From positions 248,001 through 312,000 of the forward strand of contig JAFATB010000006.1 of the NCBI GenBank assembly GCA_019244185.1: 64,000 nt of DNA, in the 5' to 3' direction. The number at the start of each line of letters is the position of its first letter. Positions within the stretch are counted from its first letter, which is position 1. The notes under the pieces are model-generated. The model was not told the DNA's origin. It worked only from the letters and a program-made list of their open reading frames with translations, and did no database searches. This DNA is from Acidobacteriota bacterium. GTDB lineage: Bacteria > Acidobacteriota > Thermoanaerobaculia > Gp7-AA8. Positions 36,987 to 47,610 of the stretch are shown one piece after another. A program made the position numbers and the translations under genes.

Positions 36987-39662
36987 TCAGGAGTCGCTCA
37001 AAAGCTGGTCCAGCTCGTCGCGCGTGAACTGCTTCACGAGCCCGGGGTCATCCGCGCGCACGAGATCGGACGCGAGCGCCGCCTTCCGCGCGATGAGCTC
37101 GTCGATGCGCTCCTCGACGGTGCCGCGCGTGATCAACTTGATGACCTGCACGCCTTTGTTCTGGCCGAGGCGGTGCACGCGGTCCGTCGCTTGATCCTCG
37201 CGGGCCTGGTTCCACCAGCGGTCGTAGTGGATGACGACGGAGGCGCTGGTGAGGTCGATGCCGAGGCCGCCCGCGCGGAGCGAGGCGGTGAACACGCGGC
37301 AGTCGGGATCGTCGCGGAACCGCGCGATCTCGTCGCCGCGCTCGCGCGTCGCGCCTTTGATCGATGCGTAGCCGATGTCGGCGCGGAAGAGATGCTCTTC
37401 GATGAGCGACAGCATCGAGAGGTACTGGCTGAACACGACGACCTTGAGACCGCTGGCGAGACATTCATCGAGCAGCTCGACGAACGTCTCCCACTTGCCC
37501 GACGAGACGTTCGCGCCGAAGCCGCCGCCGGCGGACGCGGGGTGATTGCAAATCTGCTTGAGGTAGTTCAGCGCGGCGAAGATGTGCACGTACGAGATCG
37601 GCCCGCCCGCGCGCAGCTGCGCGCGCAGCGGCTTCGCGCGCGCCTCGAGGACGCGCCGATACAGCGCGCGCTGTTCGCTGGTGAGCTCGCAGAAACGTTT
37701 GTCGACGAACTTGGGCGGGAGCTCGGTGAGCACCTGCGTCTTCGTGCGGCGCAGGACGAATGGGCGCGCCAGGCGCTGCAGCGTCTTGCGGTCGTCGACG
37801 TGCTTCGGCAGATAGCCGGGCACGACGAAGTCCAGCAGCGACTTCAGCTCGCCCTCGTGATTTTCGACCGGCGTGCCGGTGAGTCCGACGGCGATGCGTT
37901 TGTCGATCGCGCGCAGCGCGTGGTGCGTCGCGGTGTCGGCATTCTTGATGGTCTGCATTTCATCGAGGACGACAAGATCGAAGCGCTTGCCGCGGAACTG
38001 CTCGATGCGGCTGCGCACGATGCCGTACGACGTGACGGTGACCGGCGCGTCCGGCGCGTAGCGCGCGAGCTTCTCGCGCCAGTGGTCGAGGACCGACGTC
38101 GGACAGACGACGAGCACCTGCCGCGACGCGTCGCCGTGCGTGACCGCGCGGATGAGCGCCATGGCCTGGTGCGTCTTGCCGAGGCCCATGTCGTCGCAGA
38201 GCAGGCCGCCGAAGCCGTTCTGCTGCAGAAGCCACAGCCAGTGATAGCCGGTCTGTTGATATGCATATAAATCGAGGCCGAGCGCGGCAGGCGACGGCGC
38301 GGCCTCGTCGGTCTGCAGTTCGTCGAACATGCGGAAGACGCGCTCGCACGCGCGGTCGCCGCGGAAGACGGCCGTGCCGCGCAGCGAGCCGCGGATGCGC
38401 AGCAGCTCGAGCTTCGTGACCAGCACCTGTCCGCGCGGACCGAGCGTCGCGCCGTCGAGCCAGGCGAACTGCGGGTCGGTGACGTCGATCCAGATGTTGC
38501 CGCGAATGAGCGCGCGCACGCCGTCGCGCCGCGCCTTCGCCAGCTCGGCCGCGCGCACGTCGTGCTCGAAGCGGATGTCCACTTCGAGAAAGTCGCCCTG
38601 CGGCGCGGAGAACTCGAACACGACTTCGCCGTCGAGCCGCACCGGCTGCGCGTTGCGGATGGCGTCGGGCGCGAGCGTCTCCGGCATCCGCGCCAGCACG
38701 TGGCGGTGGCGTTCGACGAACGCGAATGCGTCCGCTTCCGCGATCACGGTCTCGCGCTCGTACGGCAGGCCGCCGCTCGCGCGGACTTCAAAGAGCGAAG
38801 CCTGCGACGCGTCGTTTCGCTCGATGAAGAGCGGCGGCGCGGGCGCGGGCGACGCGAAGCGGTTGCCGGTGAGGAACCAGCGCCCGAAGCGCGGCAGCGC
38901 GCCGCGATCGAAGACGACGCCGCCGCTGCCGAGAAGGACGGGCGAGAACCTCAGTGCCCGCTGACGCGTGATCTCGATCCGCAGCGACGGCGCCAGTGCA
39001 TGCGGTGCAAGTTCGAATCCGCCGTTGGCGACGATGTGCGGCGCCGCGGTGACGACGTGCTCGACCGCGGCGTCGGGCAGCGGCACCGCGTCTTCGCCGA
39101 TGCGCAGCCGCGCGTGTCCGTCGACGATCTCCAGCCGCGCGTCCGCGGCGCCGCGCAGGAAGAGCTCCTTGCTCCAGCGATACCACGGCGAGGCCTCGAA
39201 CTGCAGGCGCAGGCTCCCCGAGCCGCGGCGCAGAAGCTCCTGCTCCTGCTCGGTCAGCACGTACTTGCGCAGGAGTTGCTCGCGCGGATCGGTCTCGCGC
39301 GCGTCGATGGCGCGGCCGTCGCTGAACGCCTCGAATGCGACCGCGCGCCAGACGCTCGATTCGAACGCTTCCGACGGCAGCACGGTGTCGTCATCGCGCG
39401 TGACGTGCGCGACGAGCATCGCCAGATGCCGGCAGAGATCGCCCGCGCGCAGCGAGGCCGCGCACGTACAGCGCCACGACGCGACGCGCGATGGCTCGAG
39501 CACGACCAGCGGCGTGAACGTGCGCCGCTCGTTCTCCGTCACGTTCGCCGTGTACGCCGCGCGGAAAAACAGCGGCGAGCGGACGAGGAAACGCGACGCG
39601 TGCGCGGCGACGGTCTGCAGGGTGGACGCGGAGAACGCGGAGCGGTAGCGATCGGGGACCAT
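36987..39662 (-). CDS. SNF2/Swi2-family helicase-like ATPase with N-terminal SWIM zinc finger
   Basis: The product is 891 residues from the ATG at 39662 (MVPDRYRSAF). The frame is open 23 codons upstream, but that part reads through a tandem heptamer repeat. A SWIM zinc-finger (CTCAA...LCRHL) lies near residues 66-80. The SNF2 ATPase core has DDMGLGKT near 490, the DExx box LDEMQ near 565, GLTGTPVEN near 590, and helicase C motifs FSQY near 710 and AGGLGIDLT ... DRVHRLGQ near 770-815. It is a DNA translocase that may remodel protein-DNA complexes or act with RNA polymerase like RapA. It lies 84 bp downstream of the kinase gene and may be read from its transcript. Confidence 0.92.
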   Translation of the reverse strand: MVPDRYRSAFSASTLQTVAAHASRFLVRSPLFFRAAYTANVTENERRTFTPLVVLEPSRVASWRCTCAASLRAGDLCRHLAMLVAHVTRDDDTVLPSEAFESSVWRAVAFEAFSDGRAIDARETDPREQLLRKYVLTEQEQELLRRGSGSLRLQFEASPWYRWSKELFLRGAADARLEIVDGHARLRIGEDAVPLPDAAVEHVVTAAPHIVANGGFELAPHALAPSLRIEITRQRALRFSPVLLGSGGVVFDRGALPRFGRWFLTGNRFASPAPAPPLFIERNDASQASLFEVRASGGLPYERETVIAEADAFAFVERHRHVLARMPETLAPDAIRNAQPVRLDGEVVFEFSAPQGDFLEVDIRFEHDVRAAELAKARRDGVRALIRGNIWIDVTDPQFAWLDGATLGPRGQVLVTKLELLRIRGSLRGTAVFRGDRACERVFRMFDELQTDEAAPSPAALGLDLYAYQQTGYHWLWLLQQNGFGGLLCDDMGLGKTHQAMALIRAVTHGDASRQVLVVCPTSVLDHWREKLARYAPDAPVTVTSYGIVRSRIEQFRGKRFDLVVLDEMQTIKNADTATHHALRAIDKRIAVGLTGTPVENHEGELKSLLDFVVPGYLPKHVDDRKTLQRLARPFVLRRTKTQVLTELPPKFVDKRFCELTSEQRALYRRVLEARAKPLRAQLRAGGPISYVHIFAALNYLKQICNHPASAGGGFGANVSSGKWETFVELLDECLASGLKVVVFSQYLSMLSLIEEHLFRADIGYASIKGATRERGDEIARFRDDPDCRVFTASLRAGGLGIDLTSASVVIHYDRWWNQAREDQATDRVHRLGQNKGVQVIKLITRGTVEERIDELIARKAALASDLVRADDPGLVKQFTRDELDQLLSDS

Positions 39663-39669
39663 GGGGAGC

Positions 39670-39711
39670 GATGAACGATGAACGATGAACGATGAGCGCT
39701 GAACGATGAAG
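39670..39711. repeat. Six-unit tandem 7-bp repeat (GATGAAC) ahead of helicase gene
   Basis: GATGAAC is repeated three times exactly (39670-39690), followed by three units with one or two changes (GATGAGC, GCTGAAC, GATGAAG). The array lies immediately upstream of the helicase start and inside its 84-bp intergenic gap. A 7-bp unit is not a multiple of three, so changes in copy number would alter spacing and reading phase of any upstream start. Confidence 0.85.
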
Positions 39712-39746
39712 GACGCGCGAGCGAACTTCAAGACTTGATCTTTTGC

Positions 39747-42068
<2,322 letters not shown>

Positions 42069-42081
42069 GAGAGCGTCGTCG

Positions 42082-42636
42082 TCATGACGGACTGAGCGCG
42101 CGGCGGAGCCACGCGCGCGCCATGGCCCAGTCGCGACTGACTGTCGCGGGCGAGATCGCGAGCGCCGCGGCGGTTTCGTCGAGCGTGAGCCCGCCGTAGA
42201 AACGCAGTTCGACGATCTTCGCCTGCTGCGGAAAGATGGCCGCGAGCTGGTCGAGCGCGGTGTCGAGATCGACGATGTCGAAGTCCTCGCCGGCCGCGAC
42301 GTCGAGCGCGACGCCGAGGGTGACGGGGATGAGATTGCCGCCGCGCTTCTCGCTCTTGCGGCGGCGCGCGTAGTCGACGAGGATGCGCCGCATCACCTGC
42401 GCGGCCACCGCGAAAAAGTGCGCGCGGTCGCGCCAGTCGACGCTGCGCTGATCGACGAGGCGCAGATACAGCTCGTGCACGAGCGCGGTCGGCTGCAGCG
42501 TGTGGCCGCCGCGTTCGTGCTGCAGGTGCCGCGCGGCGATCGAGCGCAGCGGACCATACACGAGACCCAGGAGGGCATCGCGCGCCGCGGCGTTGCCGTC
42601 GCTCCACTCGCGCAGGAGTTGCGTCACCTCGGACAT
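42082..42636 (-). CDS. ECF RNA polymerase sigma factor (kinase-linked TIGR02999 type)
   Basis: The product is 184 residues. I take the ATG at 42636 (MSEVTQLLREW), preceded by GGGGGAG; the longer frame to 42816 is an artefact. Region 2 contains ALVHELYLRLVD and HFFAVAAQVMRRILVDYAR, typical of the group in which a sigma factor sits beside a Ser/Thr kinase. Region 4 has LRFYGGLTLDETAAALAISPATVSRDW, the promoter-binding helix-turn-helix. No anti-sigma gene is present. The kinase immediately downstream may control it by phosphorylation, as known for this class. It is divergent from the DUF11 surface protein (62-bp gap). Confidence 0.93.
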   Translation of the reverse strand: MSEVTQLLREWSDGNAAARDALLGLVYGPLRSIAARHLQHERGGHTLQPTALVHELYLRLVDQRSVDWRDRAHFFAVAAQVMRRILVDYARRRKSEKRGGNLIPVTLGVALDVAAGEDFDIVDLDTALDQLAAIFPQQAKIVELRFYGGLTLDETAAALAISPATVSRDWAMARAWLRRALSPS

Positions 42637-42698
42637 GACCGGAACTCCCCCGATTGTACCCGTGAGGGGATTTCTCCGCCGTTTGCGCGTTTGTGAAC

Positions 42699-45644
42699 AT
42701 GACGAAGCTACGTCCCGTCCTGCTCCTGCTCTGCCTCGCGTTCCCGACCTTCCTCTTCGCCCAGTCGGCCGATCAGGAAGTCGTCTCCGTCGTCGACGCG
42801 CCCGATCCGGTCGCACCCGGAGGCACCGTGACGTACACCGTCACGCTGCGCAACAACGGGCCCGATGCCGCGACCAACGGCGGCATCAATGGCAGTCTGC
42901 CGTTGCAGTTGAGCAACTTCACGTACGCGCCGCCGGCCGGCTTCAGTTGCGGGGCGTTCGGCAACAGCATCAGCTGCACGACGCCGTCGTTCGCGGCGGG
43001 AACGACCGTCGTCATCGGCGTGACCGGGACCGTCGACGCATCGATGGCGAACTTCCCCGACACCTCGTTCTCGGCGACCTTTTCCCCGTCCGGCACGACG
43101 CCCGATCCGAACAACAGCAACAACTCGAAATCGGCGACGACGAATGTCGACTCGCCGCAGGTCGACGTCGGCATCTCCGTGACCGATTCGCCCGATCCGG
43201 TCATGCAGAACAACAACGTCACCTACACCGCCACCGTCACCAACAGTGGGCCCGACGCCGCCACCAACGTGAACTTCAACGTGTTCAACTCGAGTGGCCT
43301 CAAGTTCGTGTCGGGGACGCAGCCCGCCGGCTGGACCTGCGCGTTCCCGCCTGCCGGCGGGACGCCGAGCTTCAGCTGCTCGCGTGCTTCGTTCCCCGGT
43401 GGCGCGACCTCGCAGTTCGACGTCGTCCTCAATTTCGATCGGAACGTTCTCGGGCCCTTCGACGGCACGTACACCGTGGCCTTCGGCGCCGGCGGCACGG
43501 GCAACGACACGAACCCAGGCAACAACAACGAGAACGAGACCACGCAGTACGTGACGCCCGACTCCGACATGGCCATCACCTCGGCCACCGACTCGCCCGA
43601 TCCCGTCACGCCCGACGGCGACATCACGTACACCGTCACCGTCGCGAACAACGGTCCCGACCCGGCCACGAACGCGGCGTTCAGCGTGCCGATGAACAAC
43701 ACGCTGAAGTTCCGCTCCGTCACGACGCCCGCGGGCTGGACCTGCAATGCGCCGCCGGTGGGGACCGGCCCCGGCTTCGACTGCCACAACCCGTCGTTCG
43801 CCGTCGGCTCGAGCGTCTTCACCGTCGTGCTGCGCGCCGACTCGAATGCGTTCGGCCCCTTCGACCAGACGATCAACCAGGGCTTCGTCGCCAGCAGCGA
43901 CAACACCGATCCGAACAACGGCAACAACACGACGACCGTGTCGACGCAGTACACGACCGCGGATTCCGACATGGGCGTGAGCGCGAGCGACTCGCCCGAT
44001 CCGGTCATGCGCAACGGCGACATCACCTACACCGTCACGGTCACGAACGGCGGACCCGACGCGGCCACGAACGCCGCGCTGAGCGTGCCGATGAACAACA
44101 CGCTGAAGTTCCAGTCGATCACCGTGCCGTCGGGCTGGAACTGCCCGGCCACGCCGGTCGGCAGCGGCGCCGGCTTCACGTGCACGAACCCGTCGTTCGC
44201 GAACGGCGCCAACTCGGTGTTCACCATCGTCCTGCGCGCGGACGAAAACGCGTTCGGCAACTTCGATCAGACCATCACGCAGAACTTCAACGTCGGCAGC
44301 AACAACTCCGATCCGAACAACGCGAACAACTCGGTCAACGTCACGACGCAGATGGACGTCGCCGACGCCGACCTCTCCGTCACCGCCACCGACGCGCCCG
44401 ACCCGGTGCTCCCCGGCAGCAACATCACGTACACCGGCAGCGTCGCCAACGGCGGGCCTGATGCGGCGACGACCGTCTCGCTGAACATCCCGCTCTCGCC
44501 GAACGTCACGTTCGTCTCGATGACCGGCCCCGCGGGCTTCAGCTGCACGACGCCCGCGGTCGGCGCGAATGGCAACATCGTCTGCACGAATGCGTCGCTG
44601 GCCAATGGCGCGAACCTGCCGTTCACGCTCGTGACGCAAGTCAACGCCGCGCTCGAGCACGGTCCCGACGGCGTCATCCAGCAGGGCTTCACGATCTCGT
44701 CGGCGGACACGCACGATCCCGACGTGCCCGACAACTCGCTGACGGTCAACACCGCCTACGACGCGACGCAGTCCGACCTCGGCATCACCACCACCGGCAG
44801 CCCGAATCCCGCGAACAACGGCGATACCGTGACGTACACCTCGACGCTCACGAACGCCGGACCCGACGCGGCGTCGAACGTCGTCTACACGCTCACGCTG
44901 CCGGCGAACACCGGCTTCGGCTCCGTCACGCCGCCGGCCGGCTTCCTCTGCACCACGCCCGCCGTCGGCGCGAGCGGCGTCATCACCTGCACCGCGACGA
45001 CGTTCCCGAATGGCGGCACCGGCACGTTCATCATCACCGCGACGGTGACCGGCACGTCCGGCACGATCACGGCGCCCGCCACGATCACGACGGACACGTA
45101 CGATCCCAACGCGTCGAACAACACGACGTCGACGAACACCACGATCGCTGCTCCGACGTCCGCCGATCTCTCGGTGACGAAGACGACGAACGCGTCGACG
45201 GTCGCCGCCGGCTCGCAGGTGACGTACACGATCGGCGTGCACAACGCCGGACCCGACGCGGCGTCGAACGTCGTCATGACGGACGTGCTGCCGGCGTCAC
45301 TGCATTTCGTCTCGATCACGCAGCCGTCCGGCTTCAGCTGCACGACTCCCGCGGTCGGCGCGAGCGGCACGATCACGTGCACCGCCGCGACGCTCGCCAG
45401 CGGCGTGACGCGCACGTTCACGCTGACGGTCGCCGTCGCCGCCGACGCCACCGGCTCGATCGCGAACAGCGCCTCCGTCGCGAGCGACACGTCCGATCCG
45501 ACCGGCGGCAACGACTCCGTCGCCGCGCCGGTCGTGCCGGTCGTTCCCGCTGCAGCAACGACGGCCGTGCCGACGCTCTCGCAGTGGGCGCTGCTGATGC
45601 TCGCCGCGCTGCTCGCGGTGGTCGCGCTGCGGCGCGGGTTGTAA
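42699..45644 (+). CDS. Secreted surface protein with seven DUF11 repeats and IPTL-CTERM-like tail
   Basis: The product is 981 residues from the ATG at 42699 (a GTG lies six bases earlier). Signal peptide 1-23. Seven tandem DUF11/CARDB-like beta domains of about 120 residues follow, each with the core (D/N)PV...(I/V)TYTVTVxNxGPDAATN and a paired GFxC...C. The last 30 residues, VPTLSQWALLMLAALLAVVALRRGL, contain the IPTL-type sorting signal (PTLSxWA, hydrophobic helix, basic end) recognised by exosortase-like systems in some Gram-negatives. No exosortase gene is nearby. Probably a cell-surface or matrix protein. It is divergent from the kinase-linked ECF sigma gene and could be under its control. 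Confidence 0.88.
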   Translation: MTKLRPVLLLLCLAFPTFLFAQSADQEVVSVVDAPDPVAPGGTVTYTVTLRNNGPDAATNGGINGSLPLQLSNFTYAPPAGFSCGAFGNSISCTTPSFAAGTTVVIGVTGTVDASMANFPDTSFSATFSPSGTTPDPNNSNNSKSATTNVDSPQVDVGISVTDSPDPVMQNNNVTYTATVTNSGPDAATNVNFNVFNSSGLKFVSGTQPAGWTCAFPPAGGTPSFSCSRASFPGGATSQFDVVLNFDRNVLGPFDGTYTVAFGAGGTGNDTNPGNNNENETTQYVTPDSDMAITSATDSPDPVTPDGDITYTVTVANNGPDPATNAAFSVPMNNTLKFRSVTTPAGWTCNAPPVGTGPGFDCHNPSFAVGSSVFTVVLRADSNAFGPFDQTINQGFVASSDNTDPNNGNNTTTVSTQYTTADSDMGVSASDSPDPVMRNGDITYTVTVTNGGPDAATNAALSVPMNNTLKFQSITVPSGWNCPATPVGSGAGFTCTNPSFANGANSVFTIVLRADENAFGNFDQTITQNFNVGSNNSDPNNANNSVNVTTQMDVADADLSVTATDAPDPVLPGSNITYTGSVANGGPDAATTVSLNIPLSPNVTFVSMTGPAGFSCTTPAVGANGNIVCTNASLANGANLPFTLVTQVNAALEHGPDGVIQQGFTISSADTHDPDVPDNSLTVNTAYDATQSDLGITTTGSPNPANNGDTVTYTSTLTNAGPDAASNVVYTLTLPANTGFGSVTPPAGFLCTTPAVGASGVITCTATTFPNGGTGTFIITATVTGTSGTITAPATITTDTYDPNASNNTTSTNTTIAAPTSADLSVTKTTNASTVAAGSQVTYTIGVHNAGPDAASNVVMTDVLPASLHFVSITQPSGFSCTTPAVGASGTITCTAATLASGVTRTFTLTVAVAADATGSIANSASVASDTSDPTGGNDSVAAPVVPVVPAAATTAVPTLSQWALLMLAALLAVVALRRGL

Positions 45645-45689
45645 GAGGGAAGAGAGAGACGAGGAAGTGCGGCGTGGCGCGCGAATGCG

Positions 45690-46886
45690 CTACGCCGCGC
45701 TCTCCAACACCCCGAACTGCGCCGCCACCTCGACGATCGCGGCGATGGCGCGGTCGAGGTGCTCGCGGGTGTGCGCGGCGCTGATCTGACAGCGCAGGCG
45801 CGCGGCGCCCTGCGGCACGACCGGGAAGCCGAAGCCGGACACGTACACGCCGCGCGTCAGCAGTTCCTTCGACATCGCGATCGCTTTCGCGGTGTCGCCG
45901 ATGAGGATCGGCACGATCGGGTGAATGCCCTCGCGCACGCGCACGCCTTTCGCGGTGAGCTGCGCGCGAAAGTACGCGGTGTTCTCGCGCAGGCGTCCGA
46001 CGAAGCTCGGATCCTTGTCGACGAGATCGATCGCCGCGAGCGATCCGAGGACCACCGCGGGCGGCAGCGTGTTCGAGAAGAGATACGGCCGCGACTTCTG
46101 CCGCAGATATTCGACGAGTACGTTCGGCCCCGTCGTGAAGCCGCCGTGCGAGCCGCCGAGCGCCTTGCCGAGCGTCGACGTATACGCGTCGATCTTTCCG
46201 AACACGCCGAGCTCCTCGGGTGTCCCGCGGCCGGTCGCGCCGAGGACGCCGGTGCCGTGCGACTCGTCGACGACGAGGAACGCGCCGTACTCGCGCGTCA
46301 GCTCGATCATCTCCGGCAGCGGCGCGAGCGAGCCTTCCATCGAGAAGACGCCGTCGGTCATCACGACCTTGTTGCGCGTGTCCTTCGTCGCTTCCAGCGC
46401 GCGGCGCAGATCGCCCATGTCGCGATTCTTGAAGCGCTCCTTGCGCGCCTTCGACAAACGAATGCCGTCGATGATCGACGCGTGATTCAGCTCGTCGGAA
46501 ACGATCGCGTCCTGTTCGAGCGCGACGGTCTGAAACAAACCTTCATTCGCATTCCAGCACGAGCCGTACAGGATCGTGTCCTCGGTACCGAAGAACTCCG
46601 CGATGCGCTCCTCGAGCTGGCGGTGAATGGTCTGCGTGCCGCAGATGAAGCGCACCGACGCGAGGCCGTAGCCGAAGTCGCGTTCGGCCTTCTCCGCCGC
46701 TTCGACGATGGCGGGATGATCGGCGAGGCCGAGGTAATTGTTCGAGGTGAGCATGATCACTTCGCCCAGGCCTTCGATCTCGACGAGAGGACCCTGCGCG
46801 GATTTCAGCGGCAGCTCGCGCTTGAGCGTGCCGGCGGAAGACATCGATTCGAGCTCGGCGGAAAGAGTGGAGAGCAGCGTATTCAT
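45690..46886 (-). CDS. kbl: Glycine C-acetyltransferase (2-amino-3-ketobutyrate CoA ligase)-like enzyme
   Basis: The product is 398 residues, the same length as E. coli Kbl, and of the PLP-dependent alpha-oxoamine synthase family. SNNYLGLADHP near residue 48, MTDGVFSMEGSLAPLPE near 205 and the PLP-lysine segment TSTLGKALGGSHGG (about 240-253) are conserved. Kbl joins glycine and acetyl-CoA, or in reverse splits 2-amino-3-ketobutyrate in threonine breakdown. The usual partner tdh is absent; the upstream gene is a cysteine dioxygenase-like protein, overlapping by four bases (ATGA). An acyl-CoA/amino-acid condensing enzyme of the same fold, for example one using a sulfur amino acid, remains possible. 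Confidence 0.82.
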   Translation of the reverse strand: MNTLLSTLSAELESMSSAGTLKRELPLKSAQGPLVEIEGLGEVIMLTSNNYLGLADHPAIVEAAEKAERDFGYGLASVRFICGTQTIHRQLEERIAEFFGTEDTILYGSCWNANEGLFQTVALEQDAIVSDELNHASIIDGIRLSKARKERFKNRDMGDLRRALEATKDTRNKVVMTDGVFSMEGSLAPLPEMIELTREYGAFLVVDESHGTGVLGATGRGTPEELGVFGKIDAYTSTLGKALGGSHGGFTTGPNVLVEYLRQKSRPYLFSNTLPPAVVLGSLAAIDLVDKDPSFVGRLRENTAYFRAQLTAKGVRVREGIHPIVPILIGDTAKAIAMSKELLTRGVYVSGFGFPVVPQGAARLRCQISAAHTREHLDRAIAAIVEVAAQFGVLESAA

Positions 46887-47515
46887 TCGTTGTCGTATTT
46901 GAGGTCGCGGCGGAAACATCGCTGGCCGTCCATGTCGAAGACGACGCAGGAGTCGATGGGGCGCGAGTAGACGTGCATGCTCACCGCGCGCTCGTTCCAT
47001 TCGGGACGATTGATGATGCGGTGGATGGTCTGCGTCTTGTCGACGGTATTGAGCGGCCCGCCCGGCACCGCGTACTCGTCGCCGAGGTGCTCCATCTCGA
47101 TGCGCGTCGCGCCGGCGAGACAGTCGAGGCCGACGACCTGCTGGTTCTCCGGCTTGTCGCACGCGACCTTGCGATAGTTCTCGACGAGAAGCTTGCCTTC
47201 GAGCATCGTCATCCAGCCGAGCTGCCCGTTGTGCGTGTGCAGCGGCGTGATCGCGCCGATCGGCCAGCAGATCAGCATCACCTCGATCATGTCGTTGCGG
47301 AAGATCTTGTTGCGCGTGTGCCGGTCCGGCAGCCACTGCTTGTACTGTTCGAGCTCCTCGCTCCGGATCTCGTACGCGACGAGATAGTCGTAGATTCTCT
47401 GCTTGGTGATGAGCCCCTCGGACAGCGCGCGGATGCCGTCGACGAACTCCTGCGCGGGGATCGGCGTCGGAGCGTAGATCGTCTGCGGCGTGGCGGTGAG
47501 ATTCTGCATGTCCAT
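46883..47515 (-). CDS. Cysteine dioxygenase-like cupin
   Basis: The product is 210 residues. The ATG at 47515 has GGAGG close upstream; the second ATG (47509) is also possible. The thiol dioxygenase iron ligands can be placed as His93, His95 (HTHNGQ) and His165 (TIHRI), and HVYSRP (Tyr183) matches the Tyr of the cofactor crosslink in the family. The partner cysteine is replaced by glycine at about residue 100, as in most bacterial forms. Cysteine dioxygenase turns cysteine into cysteine sulfinate. It is co-transcribed with the Kbl-like gene, so the two may act in one amino-acid pathway. Related thiols such as mercaptopropionate are alternatives. Confidence 0.85.
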   Translation of the reverse strand: MDMQNLTATPQTIYAPTPIPAQEFVDGIRALSEGLITKQRIYDYLVAYEIRSEELEQYKQWLPDRHTRNKIFRNDMIEVMLICWPIGAITPLHTHNGQLGWMTMLEGKLLVENYRKVACDKPENQQVVGLDCLAGATRIEMEHLGDEYAVPGGPLNTVDKTQTIHRIINRPEWNERAVSMHVYSRPIDSCVVFDMDGQRCFRRDLKYDNE

Positions 47516-47610
47516 CGGGCCTCCGAATCGACCTGACTATACCGCCGAGCGAGCAAGTTTTACACCCGCGATTCGTGCTAGTCTCCGCGCCGTCCGGAGT
47601 GAGCAGAGCG

